Origin: Sandaracinobacteroides sayramensis
GTDB lineage: Bacteria; Pseudomonadota; Alphaproteobacteria; Sphingomonadales; Sphingomonadaceae
Assembly: GCF_022014495.1 (NCBI RefSeq)
Contig: NZ_JAKLSQ010000018.1
Span: forward strand, 1 to 64,000
Direction of reading: 5' to 3'
Length of the DNA: 64,000 bases
Made by a program: the position numbers and the translations under genes. Under the pieces are notes generated by a model. It did no database searches, was not told the DNA's origin, and was given only the letters and a program-made list of their open reading frames with translations. Below, one piece after another: positions 48,163 through 56,104 of this stretch. Numbering within the stretch: position 1 is the stretch's first letter; each line of letters begins with the position of its first letter.

Positions 48163-49109
48163 TGGCCCTGTCTATTTATGTCGGCGCTCCTGGATCCGGT
48201 AAGACCTATCTTGCGATTGAATCGATTGCGATTCCGGCAGCGAAAGCTGGCCGAACCATCATAACAAATATCAGTGGCATTGATCCGCTCGTTTGGTCAA
48301 ATCAACTCAAGATTGATCCTGACCAAATTATTGTTGTAGATAACGAATTTTTCAAAGATGAAAATAACTATCCGCTGATGAGCGATGAAGGCGACGGAGA
48401 GGAGACAATACCTCGCGGCGCATTGGTTCTGATTGATGAAGCTTATACTGTCTTTCCGACCGACAAAGCGGCGGTGACTAGCAGAATGATTGAATGGGTT
48501 CGGACGCATCGCCATTTTGTTGCAGCGGATGGAACCGCAACCGATCTTGTTCTTGTCTCTCAAGATGTGATGTCGATTCATCCGCGTGTTCGCGCTGTCG
48601 CCGAGTATGTGAGTGTCGTTCGCAACATGCGGCATGTCGGTTTGGGTAAGCGCTTCCGGGTCGATACATATTCGTCATGGCGCATTAACAAAGGCTGTCA
48701 TCTTGGACAGTCATTCAACAAATATGATGCCAAGATATTCAAACTTTATAAGTCCTTTCAATTTGAAGGTGCAGGCAGGGTCGTTCTAACAGACAAGCGA
48801 AATAAAGCGATTAAATGGTATCACTGGCTTTTTCTGGTCGGCATCTTCTCGATGTTTGGTTTGGCTGTTCGTAATTTGCCTGAGGCAAAGGCCGCGTTTT
48901 CGAGCTCTGAGAAGCCAAAACCTGCGCCTGCCGCGCCTGTTGCAATCACTGGCAATAAATCTGCGCTGCCGTGCTCTGCGGTCGGTGGCGTCATGTTCGA
49001 TTTGGATAACGGAAAGGCGTGGCACGATGGCGGCTGGAAGGCGGTCGAGATTCGGCAAGATGGCACTTGGGTTGTTGATGATGTCTGTTCTTTCAAGCCC
49101 GGCCGCTAG
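48162..49109 (+). CDS. Zot domain morphogenesis ATPase (pI-like)
   Basis: 315 aa. Walker A GAPGSGKT at residues 8-15 and Walker B LVLIDEAY near residue 88, typical of the Zot/pI family. One membrane helix around residue 225 (WYHWLFLVGIFSMFGLAV) precedes a periplasmic tail with two cysteines. It drives phage assembly and extrusion through the inner membrane. The name 'zonular occludens toxin' reflects the Vibrio homologue; a toxin role is not implied. Its last 83 nt overlap the secretin gene in another frame. Confidence 0.92.
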   Translation: MALSIYVGAPGSGKTYLAIESIAIPAAKAGRTIITNISGIDPLVWSNQLKIDPDQIIVVDNEFFKDENNYPLMSDEGDGEETIPRGALVLIDEAYTVFPTDKAAVTSRMIEWVRTHRHFVAADGTATDLVLVSQDVMSIHPRVRAVAEYVSVVRNMRHVGLGKRFRVDTYSSWRINKGCHLGQSFNKYDAKIFKLYKSFQFEGAGRVVLTDKRNKAIKWYHWLFLVGIFSMFGLAVRNLPEAKAAFSSSEKPKPAPAAPVAITGNKSALPCSAVGGVMFDLDNGKAWHDGGWKAVEIRQDGTWVVDDVCSFKPGR

Positions 49110-50271
49110 CCGTGAGGTTGTCGCGCATGCGGTGCCGGTCGGGGCCTTCGTTGATGCATATGCTTCCATGTTCAATGCGACGGTCGAGCTCTGCAACAAA
49201 GGCTCAACGATTAGCGGCCGGTTCATTCTGGAGGACTCTGCATCGTTCGGCCAGGCGCTAGCTGAAGCTGGCCGCAAGGTCGAATTCGCGGCGGATGGGA
49301 CGATCCGGGTTGACTGCGCCGCATCGAATTATGCGCCGGCTGCGTGGCTGGATGACAAGGTAGCGCCCCTTTCGTCTGCGGTCCTTTCGCGTCCGCCAGT
49401 CGCGGCTGTTCATCGTTCTGTGGGGCAAGATATGACCTTGCGGCAGGTTGAAACTCGTTATGTGAAAAAGGCGCGATTTGATCCGCTTGAAGCTCTCGGG
49501 CTGAGGGTGCTTGGCGATCCGAACATTCCGGGGCCGATTTTGCTGGCCGGTCCAGCGAAGATTGTCCAGGCGGCGGAAGAGTATATTCGCTCTGTCGATG
49601 TGTGCCCTCGGCAGCTGCGCGTCGAGGCAACGGTCGTGTCCAGGTCGAATTCAAAGAGCCGGGCTCGAAATTTCGGCTTGCGGATTGGCGATCATCGTAT
49701 CGGCTTTGGTACTGCCGGGACAGGCGATACGGGCCTCAGCTTCACCTGGTTGAGCGGTTGGCTTGAAGCGGCTCGTGGGACGTATGAGGCTGCGACTAAC
49801 GCAAGCTTCGTTGCAAGGATCCTTGAAGGCGAAGAGCTCAAGCTTACGGATGGCGAAGAGGTGCCCGTCCGCACTGCGACGACCGTGACGGATCGCGAGA
49901 CACGCGATTCCATAGTCTATCGAAACGCCGGTCATTCGCTCGCTCTTAAGGCGCTGGCCTTTGGTGAAAATGAGGTTGTTCTGCAGGCCGATCATTCTAT
50001 TTCAGCGCTAGCGGGTGTCACCAATCTGGGGCCCACTTTCTCAAACCGGGGAACGTCTTCGACCTTCAGGATTCGATATCGCGAGCCTTTCATTTTGTCG
50101 CTCACCGGGACCGATCGCGCGTCCAGGCGCGGCGATCGTGGCATTCTGTTTCGCTCCGATGAGCTCGATTCGAGCGACGGCGGTAGCTTTCTTGTGCTCG
50201 CGGTCGATCAAGAACGCTGCGCAGCGTTCCTCGGGCTGGTGAGCAATGAGGGCGCGTCGACCTTCTTTTAG
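49027..50271 (+). CDS. Phage secretin (pIV-like outer-membrane channel)
   Basis: 414 aa. Start at ATG 49027, preceded by GGAAAGG at 9 nt. This gives a basic n-region (AAGRRSRFGK), hydrophobic core (ALGLLMMSVL) and SPAAS cleavage site, although it lies inside zot. N-terminal N0-like domain (HAVPVGAFVDAYASMFNATV), then an N1-like domain ending GPAKIVQAAEEYIRSVDV, and the secretin core (LRVEATVVSRSNS...DGEEVPVRTATTVTD...). It would form the virion exit channel, making the phage independent of a host secretin. Confidence 0.83.
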   Translation: MAAGRRSRFGKMALGLLMMSVLSSPAASREVVAHAVPVGAFVDAYASMFNATVELCNKGSTISGRFILEDSASFGQALAEAGRKVEFAADGTIRVDCAASNYAPAAWLDDKVAPLSSAVLSRPPVAAVHRSVGQDMTLRQVETRYVKKARFDPLEALGLRVLGDPNIPGPILLAGPAKIVQAAEEYIRSVDVCPRQLRVEATVVSRSNSKSRARNFGLRIGDHRIGFGTAGTGDTGLSFTWLSGWLEAARGTYEAATNASFVARILEGEELKLTDGEEVPVRTATTVTDRETRDSIVYRNAGHSLALKALAFGENEVVLQADHSISALAGVTNLGPTFSNRGTSSTFRIRYREPFILSLTGTDRASRRGDRGILFRSDELDSSDGGSFLVLAVDQERCAAFLGLVSNEGASTFF

Positions 50272-50428
50272 CGCTGTGGACCTCCGGAAGGCTCTTGCGG
50301 TGTCACGGGAGGCTGGGCTTGAGGTCACAGGGGCTGCGATCCAGATTAGCGGCGAAATCCGCCTGCAATTTCGTTCTTCTTCCGCGCCTGATATGGTCAA
50401 TGAATGGGACGAGGTTCTAAGAAAGTGA
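50246..50428 (+). CDS. Small conserved protein preceding the integrase
   Basis: 60 aa, from ATG 50246 inside the secretin end and overlapping the integrase start by 25 nt. The pattern MRARRPSFSAVDLRKAL, then AAIQISGEIRLQF and a C-terminal NEWDEVL resembles small proteins often found before alphaproteobacterial prophage integrases. Function unknown; an excisionase-like role is possible from position only. Confidence 0.65.
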   Translation: MRARRPSFSAVDLRKALAVSREAGLEVTGAAIQISGEIRLQFRSSSAPDMVNEWDEVLRK

Positions 50429-51591
50429 CCCGCAGCGCGAACAGCCGCCGCTATCCGAAGTGGGTTTCGGCCTATGTCGATAACCGGGGCCAACTGCGCC
50501 TGCGCTTCCGAAGGACGGGCTCGAAAACGTACCACTTTCATTCAAAATTTGGCACGGGTGCCTTTGAAGCTGAGTATCGCACCTGCCTTGAAGAGCTGCC
50601 GCTTGTGGCACCATCTTCATGGCCTTCTGGCACGGTAGCCGAACTGTTTCAGCAGTATCAGCAGTCAACGCGCTTTTTGCAGCTCGGGCACAGCACAAGG
50701 CGCAAATATAGTAGAATCTTAGCCGAATTTTCGGATGCACACGGCCTTAAGCGAGCGAAACTTGTTACAGCGCTGCACATGGATTCGATCATTGGGGAGA
50801 AGGTGGATCGTCCTGCCGCAGCTGCCGAATTGCGCAAAGTCCTGACCGCTGTTTGGGTCTGGGGCGCGAAGCAGAAAGGTCTCAACGTTGGTGTCATGCG
50901 CGAGACGGACGCGGTGAAGCAGCGCAAGGGTGGTTTCTACACGTGGAAGCCCGGCGACATCAGACAGTTCAGAGACCATTGGCCGCTTGGCTCGCAACCT
51001 CGGCTGATGCTTGAACTTGCGCTGCACAGCGGCCTGAGGCGTAGCGATCTGCACGACCTCGGCTGGCATCATGTCGGCGAAGACGGCTGGTTGGATTTCG
51101 AGATGCAGAAGGTCGGTCGAGCGCACAGCGTTCCGATTCACCCGGATTTGGCTGCTGCCCTTGCGCTTGTGGATCGGAATCAGCGCTACTTTGTCGAATC
51201 GGAGCGCGGCACGCACTACACGGCTGAAGCTTACTCCAATGCGTTCAGGAAGGCTCGTAAGGCTGCTGGTCTTGAACGTGGCAGCCTGCACGGCCTCCGC
51301 AAAAAATTGGCTGTCGCGCTTGTCGAAGCCCAGGCGACCGATACTGAGGGCATGGCCATTTTGGGCCATGTGAGCGCAAAGACATTTGGGCTCTACACCG
51401 CTGAAGCTGAGCGGGAGAAGCTGGCCGCTCATGCCATGGACAAGCTTGAAATTGGCGAGCACTTGAGCGATGCTAGCCAAACGGCTCGCTCAAACCGTTG
51501 GAAACAAGGGGAAAAAGAGTGGAAAATGGTGCCCAGGGACGGATTCGAACCGCCGACACTGCGATTTTCAATCGCATGCTCTACCAACTGA
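50404..51591 (+). CDS. int: Tyrosine recombinase/integrase reading into tRNA-Phe
   Basis: 395 aa in the integrated state. Catalytic residues are complete: Arg in HSGLRRSDLHDL, Lys in MQKVGRAHS, His-x-x-Arg in LHGLRKKL, His in LGHVSAKT and Tyr in FGLYTAEAE. Basic N-terminus plus SAM-like core-binding domain before it. The last 15 residues (FEPPTLRFSIACSTN) are the antisense reading of the tRNA-Phe gene. In the circular phage, the codons after the shared core would be GAC GAA TAA, so the protein would end ...VPRDGDE at 382 aa. Confidence 0.92.
   Translation: MGRGSKKVTRSANSRRYPKWVSAYVDNRGQLRLRFRRTGSKTYHFHSKFGTGAFEAEYRTCLEELPLVAPSSWPSGTVAELFQQYQQSTRFLQLGHSTRRKYSRILAEFSDAHGLKRAKLVTALHMDSIIGEKVDRPAAAAELRKVLTAVWVWGAKQKGLNVGVMRETDAVKQRKGGFYTWKPGDIRQFRDHWPLGSQPRLMLELALHSGLRRSDLHDLGWHHVGEDGWLDFEMQKVGRAHSVPIHPDLAAALALVDRNQRYFVESERGTHYTAEAYSNAFRKARKAAGLERGSLHGLRKKLAVALVEAQATDTEGMAILGHVSAKTFGLYTAEAEREKLAAHAMDKLEIGEHLSDASQTARSNRWKQGEKEWKMVPRDGFEPPTLRFSIACSTN
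51527..51542. repeat. Right attachment repeat (attR core), inside tRNA-Phe
   Basis: TGGTGCCCAGGGACGG. On the minus strand it reads T-stem 3' strand, acceptor 3' strand, discriminator A and CCA. The tRNA gene therefore stays intact after integration. Confidence 0.92.
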
Positions 51592-51602
51592 GCTACCTAG
51601 GC
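51527..51602 (-). tRNA. tRNA-Phe (GAA)
   Basis: 76 nt with an encoded CCA end. Acceptor GCCTAGG pairs with CCTGGGC. The D-arm is GCTC/GAGC. The anticodon stem TGCGA/TCGCA holds loop TTGAAAA (anticodon GAA). The T-arm is GGCGG/CCGTC with TTCGAAT. It is the attachment site of the inovirus, whose integrase frame runs antisense through most of it. Confidence 0.97.
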
Positions 51603-51704
51603 ACGGGAGGCGCGCTATAAGCTGAAGCTTGGGCGCCGGTCAACTCTCTTCGCCATCTGCCGGCAGGCTGGCTGGATTCAGGGCCGGCGGTCGTCACCCA
51701 ATCC

Positions 51705-51796
51705 TCGTCACCCCGGGCTTGACCCGGGGTCCCGCTTTTCTGGAAGGGCGGCGGTGGGTGAAGAAAGCTGGACCCCGGGTCAAGCCCGGGGTGACG
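51705..51796. repeat. Dispersed palindromic repeat, copy 7 (inverted pair)
   Basis: Two intact inverted units between the 5' side of tRNA-Phe and the yacG stop. The whole 51603-51825 gap holds this pair and presumably the tRNA promoter; nothing else was recognised. Confidence 0.75.
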
Positions 51797-51825
51797 GGGT
51801 GGCCGGTTCAGTTCAAATCAGACCA

Positions 51826-51996
51826 TCAGCCTTCATCTTCGTTCAGCGCTTTTCCGGGGACGACATAGCGCTCGTCCAGCCAGGCCAGCAGATCGCGGTC
51901 GCGGCAGGCCGCCGAGCAGAAGGGGGCGTGCGCCTCGACCGACGGCTTGCGGCAGATGGGGCAGCGGGGTTCAGGCGCGCTGGCTGGTTTCGACAT
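51826..51996 (-). CDS. yacG: DNA gyrase inhibitor / zinc-binding protein YacG
   Basis: 56 aa. The zinc-binding cysteines are in RCPICRK and PFCSAACRDRDL, followed by LAWLDERYVVPG, the family consensus. Homologues bind GyrB and inhibit gyrase. ATG 51996 lies inside the upstream RNase gene (26-nt overlap). Last gene of the infA-DUF2332-maf-RNase block. Confidence 0.92.
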   Translation of the reverse strand: MSKPASAPEPRCPICRKPSVEAHAPFCSAACRDRDLLAWLDERYVVPGKALNEDEG

Positions 51997-52936
51997 GCCC
52001 CGTTCCAGACAGCGGATCGACCGCGAGGTCAACCGCCCGGTGGCTGCGCTGGCCGAGTTCCTCCAGCAAGTGCGGCCGGCTTTCCAACCAGCGGACCACC
52101 GGCGCGCGCGCCTTCAGCCGCAAGGGGGCTGTGCCGCGGTCGGCAAGCGCGCGCTCCAGAAGCTCGATGGCCTCCGTGCCCGCGCGGTCCAGTTGCGCGC
52201 GCTCCAGGATGGAGGGGCCGGGGCGGGGGCGGACGATCTGCAACATGCCGAAACCGTTGATCGCCGTGCGCTCGAAGGCGAGGCTGCGCATTCCGGCGTC
52301 GAACGCTTCGGCGGCGGCCGTGCGCTGCGCCTTGTCGGCGGCCGGCAGGTCCACGACGATATTGCCGCCCAGCCCCCACAGCCGGATGAGCCGCGCCAAT
52401 GCCGCAAGCGCCGGCAGCGCCAGCGAGAGGCCGGGGCCGTCCACGTCCACCGCCAGAAAGGCGGGGGTGGGCATCAGCTGCAAGGCGCCCGAATCGAACG
52501 CGAACCGGCCGAGCTTTGCCTGCTCGAAGGCCTCGTCCCACTGGTCGGCCACTTCGGGCGGCCAGCCGGGCTTGCGCGCAAGACCGCGCGCTTGCAGCGC
52601 GGCGGCGAGGCCGGGCGACGGCGAAGGGGCGAGCGCGGTCGGCCGGGCCTTGGCCAGACGCTCGCGGCCATGCTCCGCCCAGGCGGCGCGGGTGACTTCC
52701 AGGGTGACGGTCGCGCCTTCGGTGGCGCCGGCCGGCCATGGCTCCACCAGCAGCTCCTCGCCATCGGCCTGCGCGATGCCCCGCTGGCCGAGCTTCGCCT
52801 TCAGCCGGGCGGGCAGGCGGGCGCCGGCCGCGAGCCCGTCGCCGTCGCGCGCGATGTGCATCTCCACCAAATGGAAGCGCTCGACAACCGCCGCGCGGGT
52901 TTCGCCCAGCCGTTCGGAGAGGAAGAAATCAGCCAA
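51971..52936 (-). CDS. RNase E/G-like protein, minimal form
   Basis: 321 aa, much shorter than RNase G (about 490 aa). The catalytic-domain pattern persists: PTPAFLAVDVDG (first metal Asp region) and LWGLGGNIVVDLP (second Asp), followed by RTAINGFGMLQIVRPRPG. The N-terminal S1 domain is degenerate and no CPxC zinc-link motif is present. Position between maf and yacG is the standard alphaproteobacterial one. It may be an active small endoribonuclease or a reduced paralogue. Confidence 0.82.
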   Translation of the reverse strand: MADFFLSERLGETRAAVVERFHLVEMHIARDGDGLAAGARLPARLKAKLGQRGIAQADGEELLVEPWPAGATEGATVTLEVTRAAWAEHGRERLAKARPTALAPSPSPGLAAALQARGLARKPGWPPEVADQWDEAFEQAKLGRFAFDSGALQLMPTPAFLAVDVDGPGLSLALPALAALARLIRLWGLGGNIVVDLPAADKAQRTAAAEAFDAGMRSLAFERTAINGFGMLQIVRPRPGPSILERAQLDRAGTEAIELLERALADRGTAPLRLKARAPVVRWLESRPHLLEELGQRSHRAVDLAVDPLSGTGHVETSQRA

Positions 52937-53501
52937 GGACGCCGGCCGTCTTCAGCATGGCGCGGGTTTCCGCCAGGGGCAGGCCCATGATTCCCGAGAA
53001 GCTGCCCTGCATCCACAGCACATGCGCCTCGAACCGGCCCTGTATGGCATAGCCGCCGGCCTTGCCGTTCCACTCGCCGCTTTCGACATAGGCCTCGACA
53101 TCGGCCGGCAGCAGCCGGTCCACCCGCACCGTGGAGCGCGAAAGGCGATGGCGGGCGATTCCATCCGCATCCACCACCGTCACCGCCGTCAGCACCCGGT
53201 GCCGGCGGGCGGAGAGCAGTTTCAGGCAGGCGCGGGCGGTCGCCTCGTCCTCGGCCTTGGGGAGGATACGCAAGCCCACGGCCACCAGCGTGTCGGCGGC
53301 CAGCACCACCTTGCCCGGATGCCGGGCGGCGACGACAGCGGCCTTTTCCGCCGCCAGCCGGGCGACATGCGGCTCGGGCCGTTCGCCGGGCCGCACCGAT
53401 TCGTCGATGTCGGCCGGGTCCACCGCCTGCGGCACCAGCCCGATCCGCCCCAGCAATTCCCGCCGGCGCGGCGAAGCGGAGGCGAGGATGAGCGGCTTCA
53501 C
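52929..53501 (-). CDS. maf: Maf family nucleotide pyrophosphatase
   Basis: 190 aa. Motifs LILASASPRRRELL at the N-terminus, the catalytic Asp in VVLAADTLVAVG, and EWNGKAGGYAIQG near the end. Maf proteins hydrolyse non-canonical nucleoside triphosphates to limit misincorporation. The GTG start overlaps the DUF2332 stop (GTGA), and its stop overlaps the RNase start. Confidence 0.93.
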   Translation of the reverse strand: MKPLILASASPRRRELLGRIGLVPQAVDPADIDESVRPGERPEPHVARLAAEKAAVVAARHPGKVVLAADTLVAVGLRILPKAEDEATARACLKLLSARRHRVLTAVTVVDADGIARHRLSRSTVRVDRLLPADVEAYVESGEWNGKAGGYAIQGRFEAHVLWMQGSFSGIMGLPLAETRAMLKTAGVLG

Positions 53502-54523
53502 AGCCAGGCCACCATCGCGCCATGCGGATGCCCGCGCCCCAGCAGCCGATCCTCGCCGCCGGGCCACAGCGTCAGCCGCACGGTCGGCGGGCCCGGCCTT
53601 TCCTGCTCGAAACGCAGCCAGGCGAGCGGCGACTCGAGGGTCGCGCGCCTGCCTCTGCTTTCCATGTGCCGGGCAATCCGCATCTTCGTCTCTTCCGGAA
53701 AATATTGCATGGCGATGGAATGGAAGACGGTGGTGGCAACCCCTTTCTTCGGCTTCACGCGCGATTCCACGAAGTCCGCCGCGTCGCCCGCCACCACTTC
53801 CGGGATGTTTTCGGCAAGGATCGTCATGGCGAGCGCCATGCGCTCCAGCCGCGCCGTCTGGTCCGGCCAGACATAGGCGAGCATGCGCGCCCGTTCGGCG
53901 GGATCGCAAAGATCGAGGGGGCGCAGGTCGACCCCGGCCCGCGAGGCGATGTGAAGCGGCACATCCGGGGGCGGAGGCCCGGACCATTCCGGCTGCAGAT
54001 GCAGCAGGCTGTCGGGGTTGCCGATGAGAAGTCCGCCCAGATTATAGGAATAATGCTCGGGCAGCAGGTTGAGGCCGCCGGAACAGCCCAGTTCGTACAA
54101 GGCAAGCGGCAGGCCGGTTTCAGCGGCGATCGTCAGGAAGCCGGGCATCAGCGCCGAGGAGCGCGCCACCTCGTTCGTCTGCGGCGCGCTGTCGAGCCAG
54201 GGGCAGAGCGCCTGCGACAGGAGCTCCGGCTCCAGCGCGGCCCAGAGCGCCTCCGCGTCCGGCATCGGCGCCGGAGGGTAGAGCGACGCGAGCGCCGGCG
54301 ACTTGCCGCTGCGCACGCGGGCGTGCAGGCCGCCGGTCACGCGCAAGGCCAGAACCACGTCTTGCAGGTTGCCCGGCCACTGGTCCAGCCGCCGGCCCAG
54401 CGGGCTTTCGGCGGGCAGGCGCTCGGCCAGCAGGTCGCAGATGAGGGCGGTGAAGGGCGAGCCCAACGCGCGGCACCAGCCAGCCTGCCATCGGGCATGT
54501 TGGCGAAAAGGGGTTTCCGGCAT
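53498..54523 (-). CDS. DUF2332 family protein
   Basis: 341 aa. Family-like motifs: RHQARWQAG-type start (FRQHARWQAGWCRALGSPF), SGGLNLLPEHYSYNLGG in the middle and VFHSIAMQYFPEE. Function unknown; some members look like Rossmann methyltransferase relatives. It lies between infA (15 nt upstream) and maf (overlapping), so it is an insertion in an otherwise conserved block. Confidence 0.85.
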   Translation of the reverse strand: MPETPFRQHARWQAGWCRALGSPFTALICDLLAERLPAESPLGRRLDQWPGNLQDVVLALRVTGGLHARVRSGKSPALASLYPPAPMPDAEALWAALEPELLSQALCPWLDSAPQTNEVARSSALMPGFLTIAAETGLPLALYELGCSGGLNLLPEHYSYNLGGLLIGNPDSLLHLQPEWSGPPPPDVPLHIASRAGVDLRPLDLCDPAERARMLAYVWPDQTARLERMALAMTILAENIPEVVAGDAADFVESRVKPKKGVATTVFHSIAMQYFPEETKMRIARHMESRGRRATLESPLAWLRFEQERPGPPTVRLTLWPGGEDRLLGRGHPHGAMVAWL

Positions 54524-54538
54524 TCCGCCTCCGCCGAT

Positions 54539-54757
54539 TTACTTGAAGCGGTAAGTGATGCGGCCCTTGGTGAGATCATAGGGGGTGAGTTCCACCAGCA
54601 CTTCATCGCCGGTCAGCACGCGAATGCGGTTCTTGCGCATCTTGCCTGCGGTGTGGCCCAGAATCTCATGGTCGTTTTCCAGCCGGACCCGGAACATGGC
54701 ATTGGGAAGCAGTTCGACGACCGTCCCGCGCATTTCGAGCAATTCTTCCTTGGGCAT
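54539..54757 (-). CDS. infA: Translation initiation factor IF-1
   Basis: 72 aa, the standard length. S1-like fold with [40 protein letters not shown] and the C-terminal [12 protein letters not shown]. It binds the 30S A site during initiation. First gene of the minus-strand block; the promoter should lie in 54758-54937. Confidence 0.97.
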   Translation of the reverse strand: MPKEELLEMRGTVVELLPNAMFRVRLENDHEILGHTAGKMRKNRIRVLTGDEVLVELTPYDLTKGRITYRFK

Positions 54758-54937
54758 AGGCTGGGTGATGCACCTTTTGGCTGGCCCGCGCCCGGCCATG
54801 GCCGAACGCGCGAGCGGATTCATTTGACAGGATATTTCCGCGCCATGCCGAAACAGCCGCCCATTTGCAAGGGCGGGCCCCGATTTCTGTCGGTTTTGTG
54901 CAAGCCTCCGCTCGCGCTTCGGGCTTATCCCGCTGCC

Positions 54938-55156
54938 ATGGCGAACAACCGGAAAGCGGGAATCGTGCTGAAACCTGTGCTGATCGGATTTCTGTTGGGG
55001 GTGGCGCTGGTCGGCGCGAACCGTCTCATCGCGGATGCGCAAGGCGGCACCCGCCTGACCTCCGCACAGATGCTTGTTCAGGGGCGGGGCGCCGCCTTCA
55101 ACCATGTCTCCACCCCGGCCGATTGCGCCGGCCGGCTGCGACGGACCCTGGCCTAG
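54938..55156 (+). CDS. Hypothetical small membrane protein
   Basis: 72 aa with one hydrophobic segment ([18 protein letters not shown]) and a polar tail with one Cys ([10 protein letters not shown]). No family recognised and no clear ribosome-binding site. It is divergent from infA and ends just before a palindromic repeat. Coding status uncertain. Confidence 0.35.
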   Translation: MANNRKAGIVLKPVLIGFLLGVALVGANRLIADAQGGTRLTSAQMLVQGRGAAFNHVSTPADCAGRLRRTLA

Positions 55157-55183
55157 ATTGGGGCCTCATATTCCCTTCCCGTT

Positions 55184-55212
55184 CGTCACCGCGGGTAAAG
55201 CCCGGGGTGACG
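55184..55212. repeat. Dispersed palindromic repeat, copy 8 (single, imperfect unit)
   Basis: GTCACCGCGGGTAAAGCCCGGGGTGAC: outer arms intact (GTCACC/GGTGAC), centre altered. Located before the dapB stop. Confidence 0.6.
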
Positions 55213-55221
55213 GGAAATGAA

Positions 55222-56049
55222 TCAAGGGCCTGTCAGGTTTCCAGCCTGGCGGACGAGGCTCGCCTGCGCCTGCAGCCCCAGCATGTCGGCCATCTGGTAA
55301 CGGCCCGGCTTCTGCCCGGCCAGCCAGCGGGCGGCCGTCACCGCGCCATGCGCGAACAATTCGCGGCCTTCCGCCACATGGGCGAACTCCAGCCTTTCCC
55401 CCTCGGTCGCGAAGATCACCTTATGCTCGCCGGCGGCCGAGCCGCCGCGCAGCGAGGCGAAGCCGATTCCCCCGGCCCGCCGCACGCCGCTGTGGCCGCA
55501 ATGCGCCGGCAGGCGCAGCGACTCGAGCGGCGCGCCACGGCCGCGCGCCGCCGCCTCGCCCAGGTAAAGCGCCGTGCCGGACGGGGCGTCCACCTTGTGG
55601 CGGTGGTGCAGTTCGGCGATCTCGATATCCCATTTCGCGTCCAGCGCCCGCGCCGCCTGCTCCACCAGCGCGGCGAGCAGCGTCACTCCAAGCGAGGTGT
55701 TGGCGGCCTGCAGCACCGGAATTTGCTGCGCCGCGCGGTCCAGCCGGGCGTGGTGCGCCGGCAGCAGCCCGGTGGTGCCGACCAGGATCGCGGTCCTGGC
55801 TTCTTCCGCGGCGCGCAGATGCTCGTCCAGCGCGTCCGGCGTGCTGAAGTCGATCAGCACATCGGCCTTGCGCGCCAGCGGCGCGGCATTGGCGCCCACC
55901 ACCTGGCCTTCGCCGATCTCCCGGCCCACCAGCGGATGCTGCGCGCGCTCCACCCCGCCGGCCAGCCAGGTGTCGGCGGCGGCCTGCACCTCCGCGATGA
56001 TGGCCTGGCCCATGCGCCCGCCCGCCCCCAGCACCCCGATCTTGATCAT
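55222..56049 (-). CDS. dapB: 4-hydroxy-tetrahydrodipicolinate reductase
   Basis: 275 aa, lysine/diaminopimelate pathway. NAD(P)-binding IGVLGAGGRMGQAI, central DFSTPDAL and GTTGL, and the substrate motif ELHHRHKVDAPSGTAL. ATG 56049 has AAGGAG upstream. A 22-bp tandem repeat lies in its leader. Confidence 0.95.
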   Translation of the reverse strand: MIKIGVLGAGGRMGQAIIAEVQAAADTWLAGGVERAQHPLVGREIGEGQVVGANAAPLARKADVLIDFSTPDALDEHLRAAEEARTAILVGTTGLLPAHHARLDRAAQQIPVLQAANTSLGVTLLAALVEQAARALDAKWDIEIAELHHRHKVDAPSGTALYLGEAAARGRGAPLESLRLPAHCGHSGVRRAGGIGFASLRGGSAAGEHKVIFATEGERLEFAHVAEGRELFAHGAVTAARWLAGQKPGRYQMADMLGLQAQASLVRQAGNLTGP

Positions 56050-56060
56050 CTCTTGCTCCT

Positions 56061-56104
56061 TGTCCCGCCAGGTGCGGCAAGCTGTCCCGCTAGGTGCGGC
56101 AAGG
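56061..56104. repeat. 22-bp tandem duplication in the dapB leader
   Basis: Two adjacent 22-bp copies (56061-56082 and 56083-56104) differing at two positions, between the divergent dapB and amidohydrolase genes. On the dapB strand each copy begins CTTGCCGCACCT. It could duplicate a promoter or operator element. Confidence 0.6.

Larger units (their letters stand above)
43529..51542 (+). mobile_element. Integrated inovirus (filamentous phage) in tRNA-Phe
   Basis: An 8.0-kb element bounded by the 16-bp direct repeat TGGTGCCCAGGGACGG (43529-43544 and 51527-51542), visibly AT-richer than the flanks. Gene order matches filamentous phages: replication initiator, ssDNA-binding protein, tiny coat proteins, major coat, adsorption protein, pVI-like, Zot/pI, secretin pIV and a tyrosine integrase. 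Almost every gene from the ssDNA-binding protein to the integrase overlaps or abuts the next, so it is effectively one long operon. No broken genes were seen, so it may be functional. No repressor gene was recognised. Confidence 0.93.

Noticed and set aside
48162-49109. Zot as an enterotoxin/virulence factor
   Set aside because: Walker motifs and gene order show a phage assembly ATPase (pI). The toxin label comes from a Vibrio homologue.
51543-51591. C-terminal tail of the integrase as a conserved domain
   Set aside because: The residues are simply the antisense reading of tRNA-Phe; similar tails arise whenever an integrase frame enters that tRNA.
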